NCBI GenBank assembly: GCA_001632435.1
Contig: KV423927.1
Coordinates: 208,490 to 272,489 of the forward strand
Length of the DNA stretch: 64,000 nt
DNA from: Calocera cornea HHB12733
Lineage: Eukaryota > Basidiomycota > Dacrymycetes > Dacrymycetales > Dacrymycetaceae
Direction of reading: 5' to 3'
The notes beneath the pieces are model-generated. The model saw only the letters and a list, made by a program, of their open reading frames with translations, did not search any database and was not told the DNA's origin. Positions 47,536 through 58,273 of this stretch are shown here, piece after piece; position 1 is the first letter of the stretch; each line of letters starts with the position of its first letter. The position numbers and the translations under genes are program-made.

Positions 47536-50384
47536 ATGGACTCGTACCTCGACACCGCGCCGGCGCGCTTCCCCTCCCTCGCGGAGGTGCGCTCCGCCAT
47601 CCAGAAGCTCGAGGCAGAGCACAAGCAGCACGAAGTCCCCCTGACCGGGCGCATCATCCATACCTGCCACTACCTCCCCGTCGTCCTCTCCCTCTCGGGC
47701 CACGGGCCCACCGGCGGCCTCCTCTCCCCTCCCAAGACACCCGACATCATCCCCTCCGACCAGGGGCTGCAGATGACGACCCACGGGCCGCACCAGAACG
47801 GCGCAAACGGCACGAACGGCGTGGAGAAAGAGTCTGCCAAGCCCCGCTGGAGCCTCGCGACCCGTCGCGGGCACACGGCGATGATCTCCGGCATTGAGAG
47901 CCTCGCGGACGCCGATCACCAGCAGCTCATCGTCGCCTGGACGGGTGATATCCTCCAGGAGGGCTCGGACGAGACCGTCCCGCTCGAGGAGCTGAACGAG
48001 GCCGAGATAAAGGACATGGTGCATACTGTTGAGACGTTCAAGGGTGCCAAGGGGGATGACATCAAGTACATCCCTGTCACGCTGAACGAGAAGATCGCGC
48101 ATGGGCACTATGATGGATACTGCAAGACGAGTGAGTGCATATACGTGCTCTATGCATCCAGCGCTAATGTAACGTTTATCAGCCCTGTGGCCGCTCCTGC
48201 ACTACCTCCTCTGGCAAGATGTCGCGACGGAGACGCCCTCGCAGGATCAGTACTGGGAGACGTACGTGCAAGCGAACCAAGCCTACGCGGACGCCATTGC
48301 TTCTGTGTACCAGGCTGGCGACCTGGTCTGGGTGCACGACTACCACCTGCTGCTGGTCCCGCGGATGCTGCGGCAGCTGCTCCCGGACGCGCACATCGGG
48401 CTGTTCGTGCACACGCCCTTCCCGTCGAGTGAGGTCTTCCGGTGCCTGCCCAGGAGGAAGGAGATCCTCGACGGCATGCTCGGGGCAAACCTAGTTTGCT
48501 TCCAGACGTACAGCTATGCGCGGCATTTTACGAGCACGTGTATCCGCGTGAACGGGTACGAGAGCGCGCCCGGCGGCGTGGATGTGCAGGGGAACCAGGT
48601 GTCGATCCAGTTCTGCCCGGTGGGCGTCGATGCCGAGCGCGTGGCGAAGGACAGGGACGCGCCGGGCGTCAAGCCGACGCTTGAGGCGCTCCTCCAGCTG
48701 TACAAGGGGAAGAAGATCATTGTGGGTCGGGACAAGCTCGACCTTGTCAAGGGTGTGTTGCAGAAGGTGCGGTATTCCTTACTCTCTTGCGGACGCGTTG
48801 TTGACTGGGGATGGAACAGCTGCGCGCGTTCGAGAAGCTCTTCATCGACTACCCCGAGTGGCAGGGCAATGTTGTCCTCATCCAGGTCACGTCGCCTGCG
48901 CTGACCGATTCGCCCAAGCTCGAGCGGCAGGTGTCCGAGCTCGTCAGCCACATCAATGGCGAGTACGGCAGTCTGGACTTTATCCCTGTGCATCATTAGT
49001 GAGTTCATTTGATTGGAAATGGAATGCAGCGCTGATGTGGATATAGCCACCAAGCGATCAAGAAGGACGAATACATTGCCCTCCTCTGCGCTGCTGACCT
49101 CGCGCTTATCACTCCGCTCCGCGACGGGATGAACACGACGAGCATGGAGTTCGTCATCTGCCAGCAGGGCGGGAAGAAGTCTCCCGTTGTGCTGTCCGAG
49201 TTCATGGGCACGAGCGGCAACATGACCGCCGCGCTGCAGGTCAACCCGTGGAACCTGGGCGACGTCGCGCGCGTCATCAACCAGGGGCTCACGATGGGCG
49301 ATGTGGAGAAGGCGAGCCGGCAGGAGACGCTCTACAACATCGTCTCGACACACACGTCGCACACGTGGGCAGCCGTGCTGGTGCGCATGCTCCTCAGCCA
49401 CATCGGCCACGAGCACACCGCCCATCAGACGCCGTACCTTGACATGGAGCACATCCGCTCAAGCTACTATGCGGCAAAGAAACGGCTCATGCTCTTCGAT
49501 TACGACGGCACGCTTACCCCGATCGTCAAGACGCCGTCCATGGCTGTCCCCTCGCCCTCGACGCTCCAGGCGCTCGAAGCGCTCAGCAGCGACCCGAAGA
49601 ACCTCGTCTACATTATCTCCGGCCGCGACGGCGCGTTCCTCGAGCAGCACCTGGGGCACTTCAAAGGCATCGGCATGTCCGCTGAGCACGGGTGCTTCAT
49701 GCGCGAGCCCGGCGCGGGCGACTGGACAAACCTGACCAAGTCGCTCGACATGAGCTGGATGAAGGAGGTCGAGGAGATCTTCCAGTACTTCACTGAGCGC
49801 ACCACTGGCTCGTTCATCGAGCTCAAGAAATCGTCCATCACCTGGCACTACAGGCAGTGCGACCCCGAGTGGGGCGACTTCCAGTGCAAGCAGTGCCTCG
49901 ACCTGCTCGAGAGCAACCTCGTGCCCAAGCGGCCCATCGAGGTGCTTGTGGGAAAGAAGAACCTCGAGGTCAGGCCGATCGCCATCAACAAGGGCGAGAT
50001 TGTGAAGCGCATACTATACAACAACCCCGATGCCGAGTTCGTTTTCTGCGCGGGTGACGATAAGGTGAGTTGCGTGCTGGTCTTCTTCCCCACCTAGTCT
50101 GACCATATTTCCAGACCGACGAGGACATGTTCCGCGCGCTCAATCTCTTCCCTATCGGCGTCACGAGCGTGACTATGCCACCCCCGGTAACAGCGGCGCT
50201 TACACGCCCGCCCACACCCTCCGGCGGCCTCTCAAAGGAGCTCGAACCCGTCAAGCTCGCGCTCATGCCCGACCGCGTGTTCTCGACCGCCGTCGGCCCC
50301 AGCGGGAAGAAGACGTTTGCGCAGTGGCATGTGGAGACTCCCGAAGAAGTCGTCGCCGCAATGGAGAAGATCCTTGCGCCCTGA
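47536..50384 (+). CDS. TPS2: Trehalose-6-phosphate phosphatase (GT20-HAD two-domain protein)
   Basis: Second enzyme of trehalose synthesis, dephosphorylating trehalose-6-phosphate; a stress-protection enzyme of the cytosolic TPS complex. Exons 47536-48130, 48183-48766, 48820-48998, 49047-50064 and 50115-50384; 881 residues. An N-terminal GT20 (TPS-like) domain has LVWVHDYHLLLVPRMLRQLL, then IGLFVHTPFPSSEVFRCLPR, then ALITPLRDGMNTTSMEFVI. The C-terminal HAD phosphatase starts near residue 600 with the nucleophile motif LMLFDYDGTLTP, then VYIISGRDGAFLEQHL, then AINKGEIVKRIL and AGDDKTDEDMFRAL. An intact HAD domain assigns phosphatase (Tps2) rather than synthase (Tps1). A Gly/Asn-rich insertion sits near residues 85-100. 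Confidence 0.93.
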
Positions 50385-51347
50385 GGGGCCGAACGTGCTC
50401 GCTGCGCGGCGGGCCCGAGTTCATAAGCCGTGCTGCGCAAGGCTGCGGTCTCGAGGGCGAGTGAACGGAGAACGGGGGAACGGAAAGGGTCTCGCGATTT
50501 GCGGGCGTGGTCCGTTAGACGTTAGATGCGAGGGATACCGGTGCATAGATGCGCAAATCGATTTCCTGGCTGCGGCTCGGTGAAGACAGACGAGACAAAC
50601 CCAGCAGAACGCGAAGACCCGAAGAAAGAACCCAGAACCAGAAACGCCTTGTACTGAAACGCTCATTTCCAATCCCCTTTCCCATGTCCAAATCAACTCC
50701 AACTCCAACTACCACCACCACACGCTTGACGACCACGCCATCTTTCTGTCTGTCTTTATTCTTCTGCTCTGTTTGTGTTTTGATCTGCTTGGCTCGCTTG
50801 TCTGAGAGCCGAAATCGCTTGTTATGTGAAAGCTCCGGAAGGGAGCGTATGAAGCCTGTACGCATATACATACATACGGCGCTCCAGAGCGCGTCCTCGT
50901 ATGACAATGATACGCAATATATCGTATAAGGTACCTCGACGCGATTCTGCAAATGAGCGAGTTGACGCCGACAGGAGTCAGGTCAGTGGATATAACAAGT
51001 ACACGTCGTTCTGGTAGCAACAAGACTATGATTTGGATCAGAGTGGGGCGCCTGCAAGCCAAACCAAGCTTCTTACTGCGCCGCTGCACAAGTCGGCCCG
51101 ACGCGATCCGCTACTGTAGCAGGTATAACCCCCCCCCCCCCCCGCCGGGGTGCATCCTCCCAGCTCGCCATTATCCCCGCCTCCCGCCGTCCCGGTATCA
51201 CAGCGTTCGCTGCTCACCTCTCGACCACTCGCTTGCACACCGCGCCCTGCCCAGTACCCCACGCCTCCGGAAAGCCCTAGTTGCCAGGAGGCTGATACCA
51301 AGAACTCCGGTCCAAGCCAGGTCACGCTGAGCCAAGGCGCCAAGATT
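50385..51347. other. Intergenic region TPS2 / Harbinger element
   Basis: No gene was seen. It includes the TPS2 3' flank and a homopolymer of 15 C at 51129-51143, about 200 bp outside the transposon end. Confidence 0.5.
51129..51143 (+). repeat. Homopolymer (C)15
   Basis: Fifteen consecutive C residues, 204 bp left of the transposon terminal repeat. Confidence 0.9.
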
Positions 51348-51361
51348 GGATGCCTTTCCAT
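51348..51361 (+). repeat. Left terminal inverted repeat of Harbinger element
   Basis: GGATGCCTTTCCAT, identical to the reverse complement of 54232-54245. Confidence 0.9.
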
Positions 51362-51480
51362 AGTCGCAGATCGTAGATGGAAGCATATGGCCGGAAGAGA
51401 AATCGCAGATTTTCGGAGGATGCGCAGACCATGAGCGCACCCTGTAGATCTGCGGAGCATCGCAGCTTGCTTGTTGTGGC

Positions 51481-52804
51481 ATGGCTTCTCACCTTCAGGA
51501 TGCGCATCTGCCGTCTGATACAGAATCGGACGACTCATCTGACGAACATGAGCGGACTGCAGCCTTTCTCCTGCTGGTTCTGCAACAGGCTGCGCTCCAT
51601 CAGGCACAAGACAGAGCTGCCCACCGAGCATACCTGACTCGGCACGACCTTCTACCACACCCACGTCGGCAGACACCATTTCAGCAGGTCCTGACTGGAG
51701 AAGTTGACCGGGCCTATATCGCAACAATGGGGCTTGATGTGAAGACATTCAAGCGTCTGCTGAGCGCAGGCTTTGAGGTGGCCTGGAATACAACTCCCAT
51801 TCCACGAAGCGAGGTTGCGCCTTCGAGTGAGCCAAGGCCACATCAGCGCAGCCTGGATGCAGCAGGTGGCCTCGGTCTTCTCCTCTACTGGCTTAACTCC
51901 ACAATGATCGACAAGACACTCTCCCAGCTGTTTGCACTTGTTCCCTCAACCATTACACGATATCGCGAGTTTGCGCTTCACCTGCTTTTGCGCACCCTGC
52001 AGCATATCCCAGAAGGGCGCATCCTGTGGCCAAAGGATGACGAGTTTGCGCAACTCAGAGATCTGGTTGTTGCTCGTCATCCCCTGCTGAATGGGGCATT
52101 CGGATCGGTTGACGGTCTCAACCTCCCAACGGCAACCTCCAGTGATGAGCGATGGCAGAATGCCCAGTACAATGGCTGGCTCCACGGGCATTTCACCAGT
52201 AATGTTCTTGTCTTCTCTGCTTCTGGTATGCACAGGCTGCGCATCCTGAGTTTTGCTGACAGGAACAATAACAGGCGAGCTGATTCATGCAGCCATCAAT
52301 GCACCAGGCAGCTGGCATGATGCGCGTGTAGCAAGCAAAGTGTATGAGCAGCTTGAGATCAAGACACCAGAGGGCTTTTATCTGGCTGCTGATACCGCTT
52401 TCCCTCACAACCGTCGCACCCTGAAGAGCAAGATCCGAACACCATTGAAAAGCGGAGCAAGAGCGACACAACAAGAGCTGCAGTTCACCGATCAGCTTGT
52501 TTCTTACCGCCAGTCAGCTGAATGGGGCATGCGTGCCATCCAAGGATCCTTTGGACGCCTCCGCCTCCCACTAGATGCAAACGATGCAAGTGCTCGTCAT
52601 CTGCTGCTCGAAACCATCTTCCGCCTCCATCAGATCAGGGTGCGCCTGGTTGGAATCAACCAGCTCAAAAATGTGTATGAACCGATATGGACCGAGACAA
52701 AAGAGTTGAAGCACGTGTGGCGCAACCTGCAGACAATGTTGTTTCCTGAAATTCGCAGAGCAGACCGGGTTGCACAGTTTCATTATGTTGTAGTAGACGA
52801 ATGA
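51481..52804 (+). CDS. Harbinger DDE transposase (DDE_Tnp_4 type)
   Basis: Exons 51481-52225 and 52263-52804; 428 residues. Expected catalytic acids are visible: D211 in FGSVDGLNLP, D292 in LAADTAFPHN and E335 in SAEWGMRAIQGSFGRL. The word APGSWHDARV between the first two is characteristic of the family. The N-terminal part has a short acidic stretch (SDTESDDSSDEHE) and a helical region. The intron is only 37 nt, and removing it is required to join VFSASG to TITGELIH. The stop codon overlaps the 3' end of the convergent Myb-like gene by 22 bp. Codon use is less GC-biased than in host genes, consistent with foreign origin. Confidence 0.88.
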
Positions 52805-53968
52805 CCAGTGTTTGGAGCAAGACTAACAGGCTGCGCCAACCATGCACCCACATTACCCATCCCCATCATCATTGTCCGCATCTGCTCCTGCATCTCAAGC
52901 CTTGCCTTCGTTCCATCCAGCTCGCGTTGGACTGCAAGGTGACTGCGCGCATCCTCAAGCAGCTGAGTTCGCAGGCTTTCAATTAACTTGTCTTTCTCCA
53001 GCAGCTGTGCGCGCAGAGACAAGATTTCACTCTGATACAGGCTGCGCTGAGCATGCGCAACCTCCTTCCGCTGCTCGCGTTCCGCCTGAACATCAGGATC
53101 AAAGGCACGGCTGACGTTGGCAAGGAGCGCATTAGTCGTAGCATGCCGGCTCTCTGTCTTGGGCGCAGCCTTGACATGGCGTCGCTGCTTGATGAGAACT
53201 GGCTCCTCCGGTGTACTTGTTCTTGTCAAATCGACAGGCTGCGCAACCTCGGGCACTGGTCCTCTGTTGGGGGAAGGCGGCCATTCAATCTCGGAGTCGT
53301 CTTGGTTCAGCTCGTCCTCGTCATCCTAGAGGTTGCCCATATACACATCATTCTGTATGTCGATGTTCACCTTCTTTGCTCGGAGAATGAGCTCATGCAT
53401 GTCTGGATCACCGGTAGGCTTGGGCATGCGGCTCATCTGTTGAGGTGTCAGACAATGAGTGAGGCAGGATGCGCAGCCTACACACCTCTGCGAACTTCCG
53501 CTTCACACTATCCTCTGACCGGGCTGGTACACCCTCTTCAAACCAGTACTCGGTCATCCTTCCCATCACCTGCTGCCATCCACCTGAACCAATAGGATGA
53601 TACTCCTCAACAGCCTCAACCATCCGCCGTATCTCGGCTTCGCCATAACCCCTTGAGCCTGCAACCCGCCCCTTGCTAACCTTCTTCCCAGGCTGCGCAT
53701 CCTCCTTTCCGGTCTTTCTCTTTCTCTTTTGCCCAGGTTGCGCTTTAGATGGCAGCTGGTCCGGCACAGGACTAGGCTGCAAGCCAAGGGCAGAATCGAC
53801 TGCATCCGCAAATGAACGAGAGATGGTGTTTTCGGCCAGTGGTGGAGTGTGCGATAGAGCTGGACTGGGGCTGTATGGGCTGCCGGTCGGCCAGCCAGAG
53901 ACATGCATGGGTATGGGCAGCGGGATAGAGGTTGGGATGTACATCGGAGAGCTGTTTGGGTAGGACAT
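52783..53968 (-). pseudogene. Myb/SANT-like partner protein of the Harbinger element, with in-frame TAG
   Basis: Exon 1 53968-53486, exon 2 53436-52783. The Myb-like part reads GYGEAEIRRMVEAVEEYHPI, then GWQQVMGRMTEYWFEEG and SEDSVKRKFAE, preceded by a basic nuclear-localisation-like patch (KRKRKTGKE). After the intron come KPTGDPDMHELILRAKK and an acidic segment, then a coiled coil (LYQSEILSLRAQLLEKDKL). The frame holds one TAG at 53326-53328. Either it is a nonsense mutation that disables the gene, or it is the acceptor of a 45 nt in-frame intron (53326-53370, GT-AG), which would keep the gene whole. An in-frame ATG 19 codons further upstream is an alternative start. In Harbinger elements such proteins help import the transposase and bind the ends (family knowledge). 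Confidence 0.65.
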
Positions 53969-54231
53969 GATGGTGAAGGTGCGCAAGCTGAATACGGGAG
54001 AGTGAGCTGTACTGATACATGACAAGATGAGCGCATCCTTTGATTGGCCAACAGCAGGTTGCGCAACCTTCCGTTTGGGTTTGCGCTGTTCTTCCGGTCT
54101 GTGAGAGGAGGGGCTACCCCTCTCTCAGATTGGCAATCTGCGAGTGCTCAGGACAGCACGGGTTGACAGCGGCATCTCGGCGGACCCTCATGTGGCGCAT
54201 CTGGGTCAACGCAGATCCCTCGCAGATGCCC

Positions 54232-54245
54232 ATGGAAAGGCATCC
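54232..54245 (-). repeat. Right terminal inverted repeat of Harbinger element
   Basis: Exact inverse of the left 14 bp terminus, followed directly by the ATT duplication. Confidence 0.9.
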
Positions 54246-55213
54246 ATTGGTGCGTGTGAGACACGCGACGGCCCGAACGTGTGTTGGAGGTTCTTGGGTG
54301 CTTCAGTTCCTGGACTGTACAGCACCACTCCTGCTGTACGCGCGCTCCACATCTTTCCGTTTTCCTCGCTGATTCCCTGATTGGGATCATGAGATCAGGG
54401 CGCGAGGTTCCCGTCCACACACGTTCTCCGCCCTCGCGCTGGGTAGACTGAGGAGGCGTCGCCCAAAGATCTTCCATCCTCCTGTCACTCGAGAAGGCAA
54501 GTGGAAGGAGGGCAGGTGGACCGGCCAAGCGCATTACCCCGCACGCCTGTCACTCTCGACCCTGTAACGCTGCTGCGCACCCAGCAGCCAGCATCAACGG
54601 GCGCTCCCTATTGGCGGATTATTTTGGGCGGAGGCCTATTTGGGTCTCGCGCGCGACGCGGAACCTCTGCGGGAAAAGAGCCTTGTCGCGGACGACGGAA
54701 GACGAGGGAAGCCTGGGAAGATTGGGAAGATTTGGGAACGGGGAACGAGACGGTCACGTCCACGGGGAGCGCAGCCGCAGCACGATTTGCAGCTGTACAG
54801 GACTACTTCACGCTTCGTGCAGCTGAGGTGGTTCTGCCGCGAGTGGATAGGCTGGCATTTCCGTCGTGCGCTCATTGGTCACTTGGCCACGCGACGGCCG
54901 CGCGGCAGGCGTCATCGGCATCGTCACTCGGTTCACTCTCAGAGCGCAGAGACCGTGTTCGGGCCGGGACTCGGTCGGCCGTCTTTCGTCACCGTCACAC
55001 GCTACCTCTTCGGCTCCCCCGCCCCTTTCTATTCTCTGCACCAGTGGGCCGCGCCGGGATTAGGAAGGTCGTGGGGCGACAGGGTGCACGGAATTGCGCG
55101 CTGTATTGGGGAAAAACGGGTCCACGCGAGTTGGTGACGCTCCCGCCCAGCGAGGCGACCGTGCCCATACCAAGCGAAGCTCACGCGTCTTATACCCCCA
55201 AACGCGACCACCG
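54246..55213. other. Region between Harbinger element and GT32 gene
   Basis: No gene was recognised; long frames run into the GT32 exon in the wrong frame. The last several hundred bases should be the GT32 promoter and 5' UTR. Confidence 0.5.
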
Positions 55214-56903
55214 ATGCACGCCCAGAACGGCACACCCTCCCCGCCCGTCTACCACCCCCCGCCTCCCCCGCACGTCCCACCGGGTCACCACCACCACCAC
55301 CACCACCCCCAGCCTCCAGCCAACGCGACATCCCCCACCCAGCCCTTCTCCCCCTCCCACGCCTCCACCGCCAGCGTCCACGTCCACCCGCCCGCACTCC
55401 GCAGCAGAGGCTACAGCCTGCACGACCACGCACCCCCCGCCGAGCTGGACGAGAAGGAGAGCACGAGTCGCAGCAGGAGCAGCGACGAGTTCGACGAAAA
55501 GTACGCACTACCAGGTGCAGGCCGCTGGGAGCGCAGGCGCAGAAAAAGAGACGTCCTCGCGAGCTGGTTCGCTCCCCTCCGCATCCCTGCCTTCACCCGC
55601 CCCCCGCGCATACCCTACCACAGCCCGACCAGCACGCAGCCACAAATGCGAAGCACCTGGTACTTCATGCCGTTGTACCTTCCCGTGCCGATGAGCATCG
55701 GCTCGCTGCTCAAGTGCATCCTCCCGCTGCTTGCAGGCGTCCTCTGCATCATTACCCTACTGGACATCCAGCTCTCGCTCGAGATCTACACAAAGTCCTG
55801 GATCCAGAAGGAGATAAAGCACGTCGAGCCCCTCTCGGGGTGCTTCGACAACATCTCCCCGCTGTACAACCTCACGCTCGCACGGGCGCCGAAGCACTTT
55901 GAGCTGCACGCCGGGACGCCGATGCGCTTCGGGCTGGATTGCTATGATTTCGCAGGGACGGTCGGGCCCGAGGCGCGGCACCATATCGATCGGCTAACAT
56001 ACCACATGTACTGGCGCGCCGACCTGCTCCCTTTTGGCGAGCGGCAAGTGTGGACACTCCGCTCCTTCTTCGCGACGCAGGACGTGGCCCATTCGCGGCT
56101 CATCCTATGGTCGAATGGCGACCTCTCGCGCAACCCCGAGATCGCCCGCTTCCTCCACGCCTTCCCGGACACCTTCCACGTCCGCATGGTCGACATCGAG
56201 GAGCTCGCGCGGGGCACGCCGCTCGACGGGAGCAGGATGCTCACGAGCGCAGGCAACGACCAGCGCGCGTGGGTCGACGGCGACCTCGTCCGCCTGCTTG
56301 TCGTATGGTACTACGGCGGCGTGTGGGTGGACCTGGACAGCCTGCTCACGCGGGACCTTGCCCCGCTGACAGAGCACGAGTTTGTCGTCCAGTGGGACTG
56401 CTACGGTGCGTTTTGTGCCGCTGTGCCACCCTTACGTATATGCGCATTACTGACCGGCCGGCGCAGACAAGAAGTTCATGCCGCTCAACGGGGCCATCCT
56501 GCACTTCCAGCAGCACTCGCCCTACCTCTGCGAGGCCTTCCACATCATGGCGACGGGCGAGCCGCCGCAGCCGAACAGCATCGACTGGGGCTCGCGGCTG
56601 TACCACAAGCTCTGGCGCCGCCTGCTCGCCGAGGGCATCGCGCCGTTCAAGATCCTCCCCTGGTGCTTCATCGACGGCGCCAACTGCGGGTACGACAACT
56701 CGCTGCCGGACCCGTTCAAGCCCGACGCGCGCACGTGGGGCGAGGGCAGGACCTTCGAGCAGGGCGGAGAGCTCGACGAGATCCTCAGCGACAAGGTCTT
56801 CTCCGTGCATCTGCATAATCGGTGGAATAAGGACTTCCCCCAAGGCGGGTGGGTGGACCGCCTGCTGCTCAGGAAGTACCAGGGGCGCCTCGGGCCGATC
56901 TGA
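55214..56903 (+). CDS. Type II membrane glycosyltransferase, family GT32
   Basis: Exons 55214-56405 and 56467-56903; 542 residues. The Pro/His-rich cytosolic N-terminus, including a run of seven His, leads to one signal-anchor helix (LLKCILPLLAGVLCIITLLD, about residues 165-185), then a lumenal catalytic domain. GT32 features: SRLILWSNGDL, then DLVRLLVVWYYGGVWVDLDS with the DxD metal-sugar site, then NGAILHFQQHSPY and a C-terminal SVHLHNRWNKDF. This places it among Golgi mannosyl- or other hexosyl-transferases using nucleotide sugars (family knowledge). The acceptor is not predictable. The model gives an uninterrupted catalytic domain. Confidence 0.87.
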
Positions 56904-57006
56904 GAGCGTTTGGACATGCAAGCGGCTTGGGTACATGAGTGAATGGTGCGTGGCATACTGCTACTGTACATTGCCTCCCTGTTGGCTAACTTCGCTCTTC
57001 CGCCTC

Positions 57007-57859
57007 TCAGCTCTCCGGGCTGGCGCTTGCCCGCCCCTCCCACAGGTCCGGCATGCGCCGCACGACCCGCCCCTCGTTCTTGGCGTGCTGCTTGAGCCGG
57101 TCGAGCAGGACCGTGCCCGCCCACCGCGCGGGCGGCACGCGCTTCTCGATCGCCCAGTAGTAGATGTCCCAATCCGTCTCGTCGAGCAGCTGCCGGAGGG
57201 GTTAGCAGGTGTGCATATGCCAGGTTAAAGTCAGAGTAATTGGAGGCCAAGGATGAAGCAGAAGGCGGAGAGACGGGAGGAGAGACGCAGTACATGGACT
57301 AGCCGTATATACCGGTCGGACTCTTCGCATACCCCCATTCTTGCCCGCAAGCAACCAAACCACAGTACCGTAGCAATAAACTTATTCAAGTGCTGCGCAT
57401 CCAAAAAACAAGACACGAGCTACTCACGCGGTCAAACTCCCTCAGTTCCTCCAGGCCCATGCTGCCCAAGTTTTCCCGCGCGAACGTGCTGAGCAGAAGG
57501 TCGCTCTCGAGTGTGCCGCGCTTGCGCGTCTGGTATGTCAGCCGCGCGCGGATCATGTCCACGGGCTCGTCGGCCCGCTCTTTCCGCAGGGGCATGAGCG
57601 CCTCCGCCACGGCGCTGGAAGCGTCGAACTCTGCCGGGAGGCCCTCGAACTGCGGGGTGAGCTCGGGCGAGAGCGGGAGGGGGAAGGGGTCGGTGCTTCT
57701 TGATGGGGTGGGGGCGGGGTCGTCGAGCGAGGGAGGGTCGGAGATGGAGGGGGGGTTGGAGGGCGAGCTGGAGGCGCTGCTGGAGGGCCGGGCGAGGAGG
57801 AGGGTGCGGGTATGCCGGAGGGGGAGGGCGCGTGCCAGGCGGGTGGTGCGGGAGAGCAT
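57007..57859 (-). CDS. SDH5: Succinate dehydrogenase assembly factor 2 (Sdh5/SDHAF2)
   Basis: Mitochondrial matrix factor required for covalent flavinylation of the SDH flavoprotein. Exons 57859-57428 and 57189-57007; 204 residues. The N-terminus is Arg/Ser-rich without acidic residues ([20 protein letters not shown]), as expected for a mitochondrial presequence. The core motif is complete: [20 protein letters not shown], then [18 protein letters not shown], then [20 protein letters not shown]. The intron is 238 nt, the longest among the models here. Stops of this gene and GT32 are about 100 bp apart (convergent). Confidence 0.93.
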
Positions 57860-58040
57860 TTTGCTGATGGTGGTCGAGAGACTGGGGGTGTTGAAGGTGG
57901 TGGGGAGGAAGTAATGAGGCGGGGTGGTAGAAAGCGTCGGTCAGTGAGCTTTCGGTTGGAGCCCTTTGGGTCAGGGTTCTGCAGGTGGCGGAAATTACGA
58001 CAACCCCATCACCGATCGCACGATCGATCGGACAGGCCAC

Positions 58041-58070
58041 GGAGTCGGAGTCGGAGTCGGAGTCAGAGTC
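58041..58070 (+). repeat. GGAGTC hexanucleotide array
   Basis: Four perfect tandem GGAGTC units plus one with a single change (AGAGTC), upstream of SDH5. Confidence 0.9.
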
Positions 58071-58273
58071 GCTCCTTTCTGGTACGGCCTTCCGGACTCG
58101 GTACAAGCTTCGTCTTTTGTTACGCTCTAATTATCTGGAACAACTGCACATCGCAGGAGAATACTTGGACAACATGATCACTCTACGATCCAAGTTCGAA
58201 CAGCTTTCGGCCGCTCGGACTCGGTCAATGACTTCCATCACGGCCCAGCTCGGCGGTTCCCAAGGCAGCGAAT

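Larger units (their letters stand above)
51348..54245 (+). mobile_element. PIF/Harbinger-type DNA transposon, 2898 bp
   Basis: Flanked by the 3 bp duplication ATT (51345-51347 and 54246-54248), the target size expected for the Harbinger superfamily. Termini are perfect 14 bp inverted repeats GGATGCCTTTCCAT (51348-51361; 54232-54245). Inside are a DDE transposase on the plus strand and a Myb/SANT-like gene on the minus strand, the two-gene set typical of the superfamily. Subterminal CGCAGAT/ATCTGCG words occur at both ends. The transposase frame is intact; the Myb-like gene has one in-frame TAG. The perfect TIRs and intact target duplication argue for fairly recent insertion. Confidence 0.9.
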
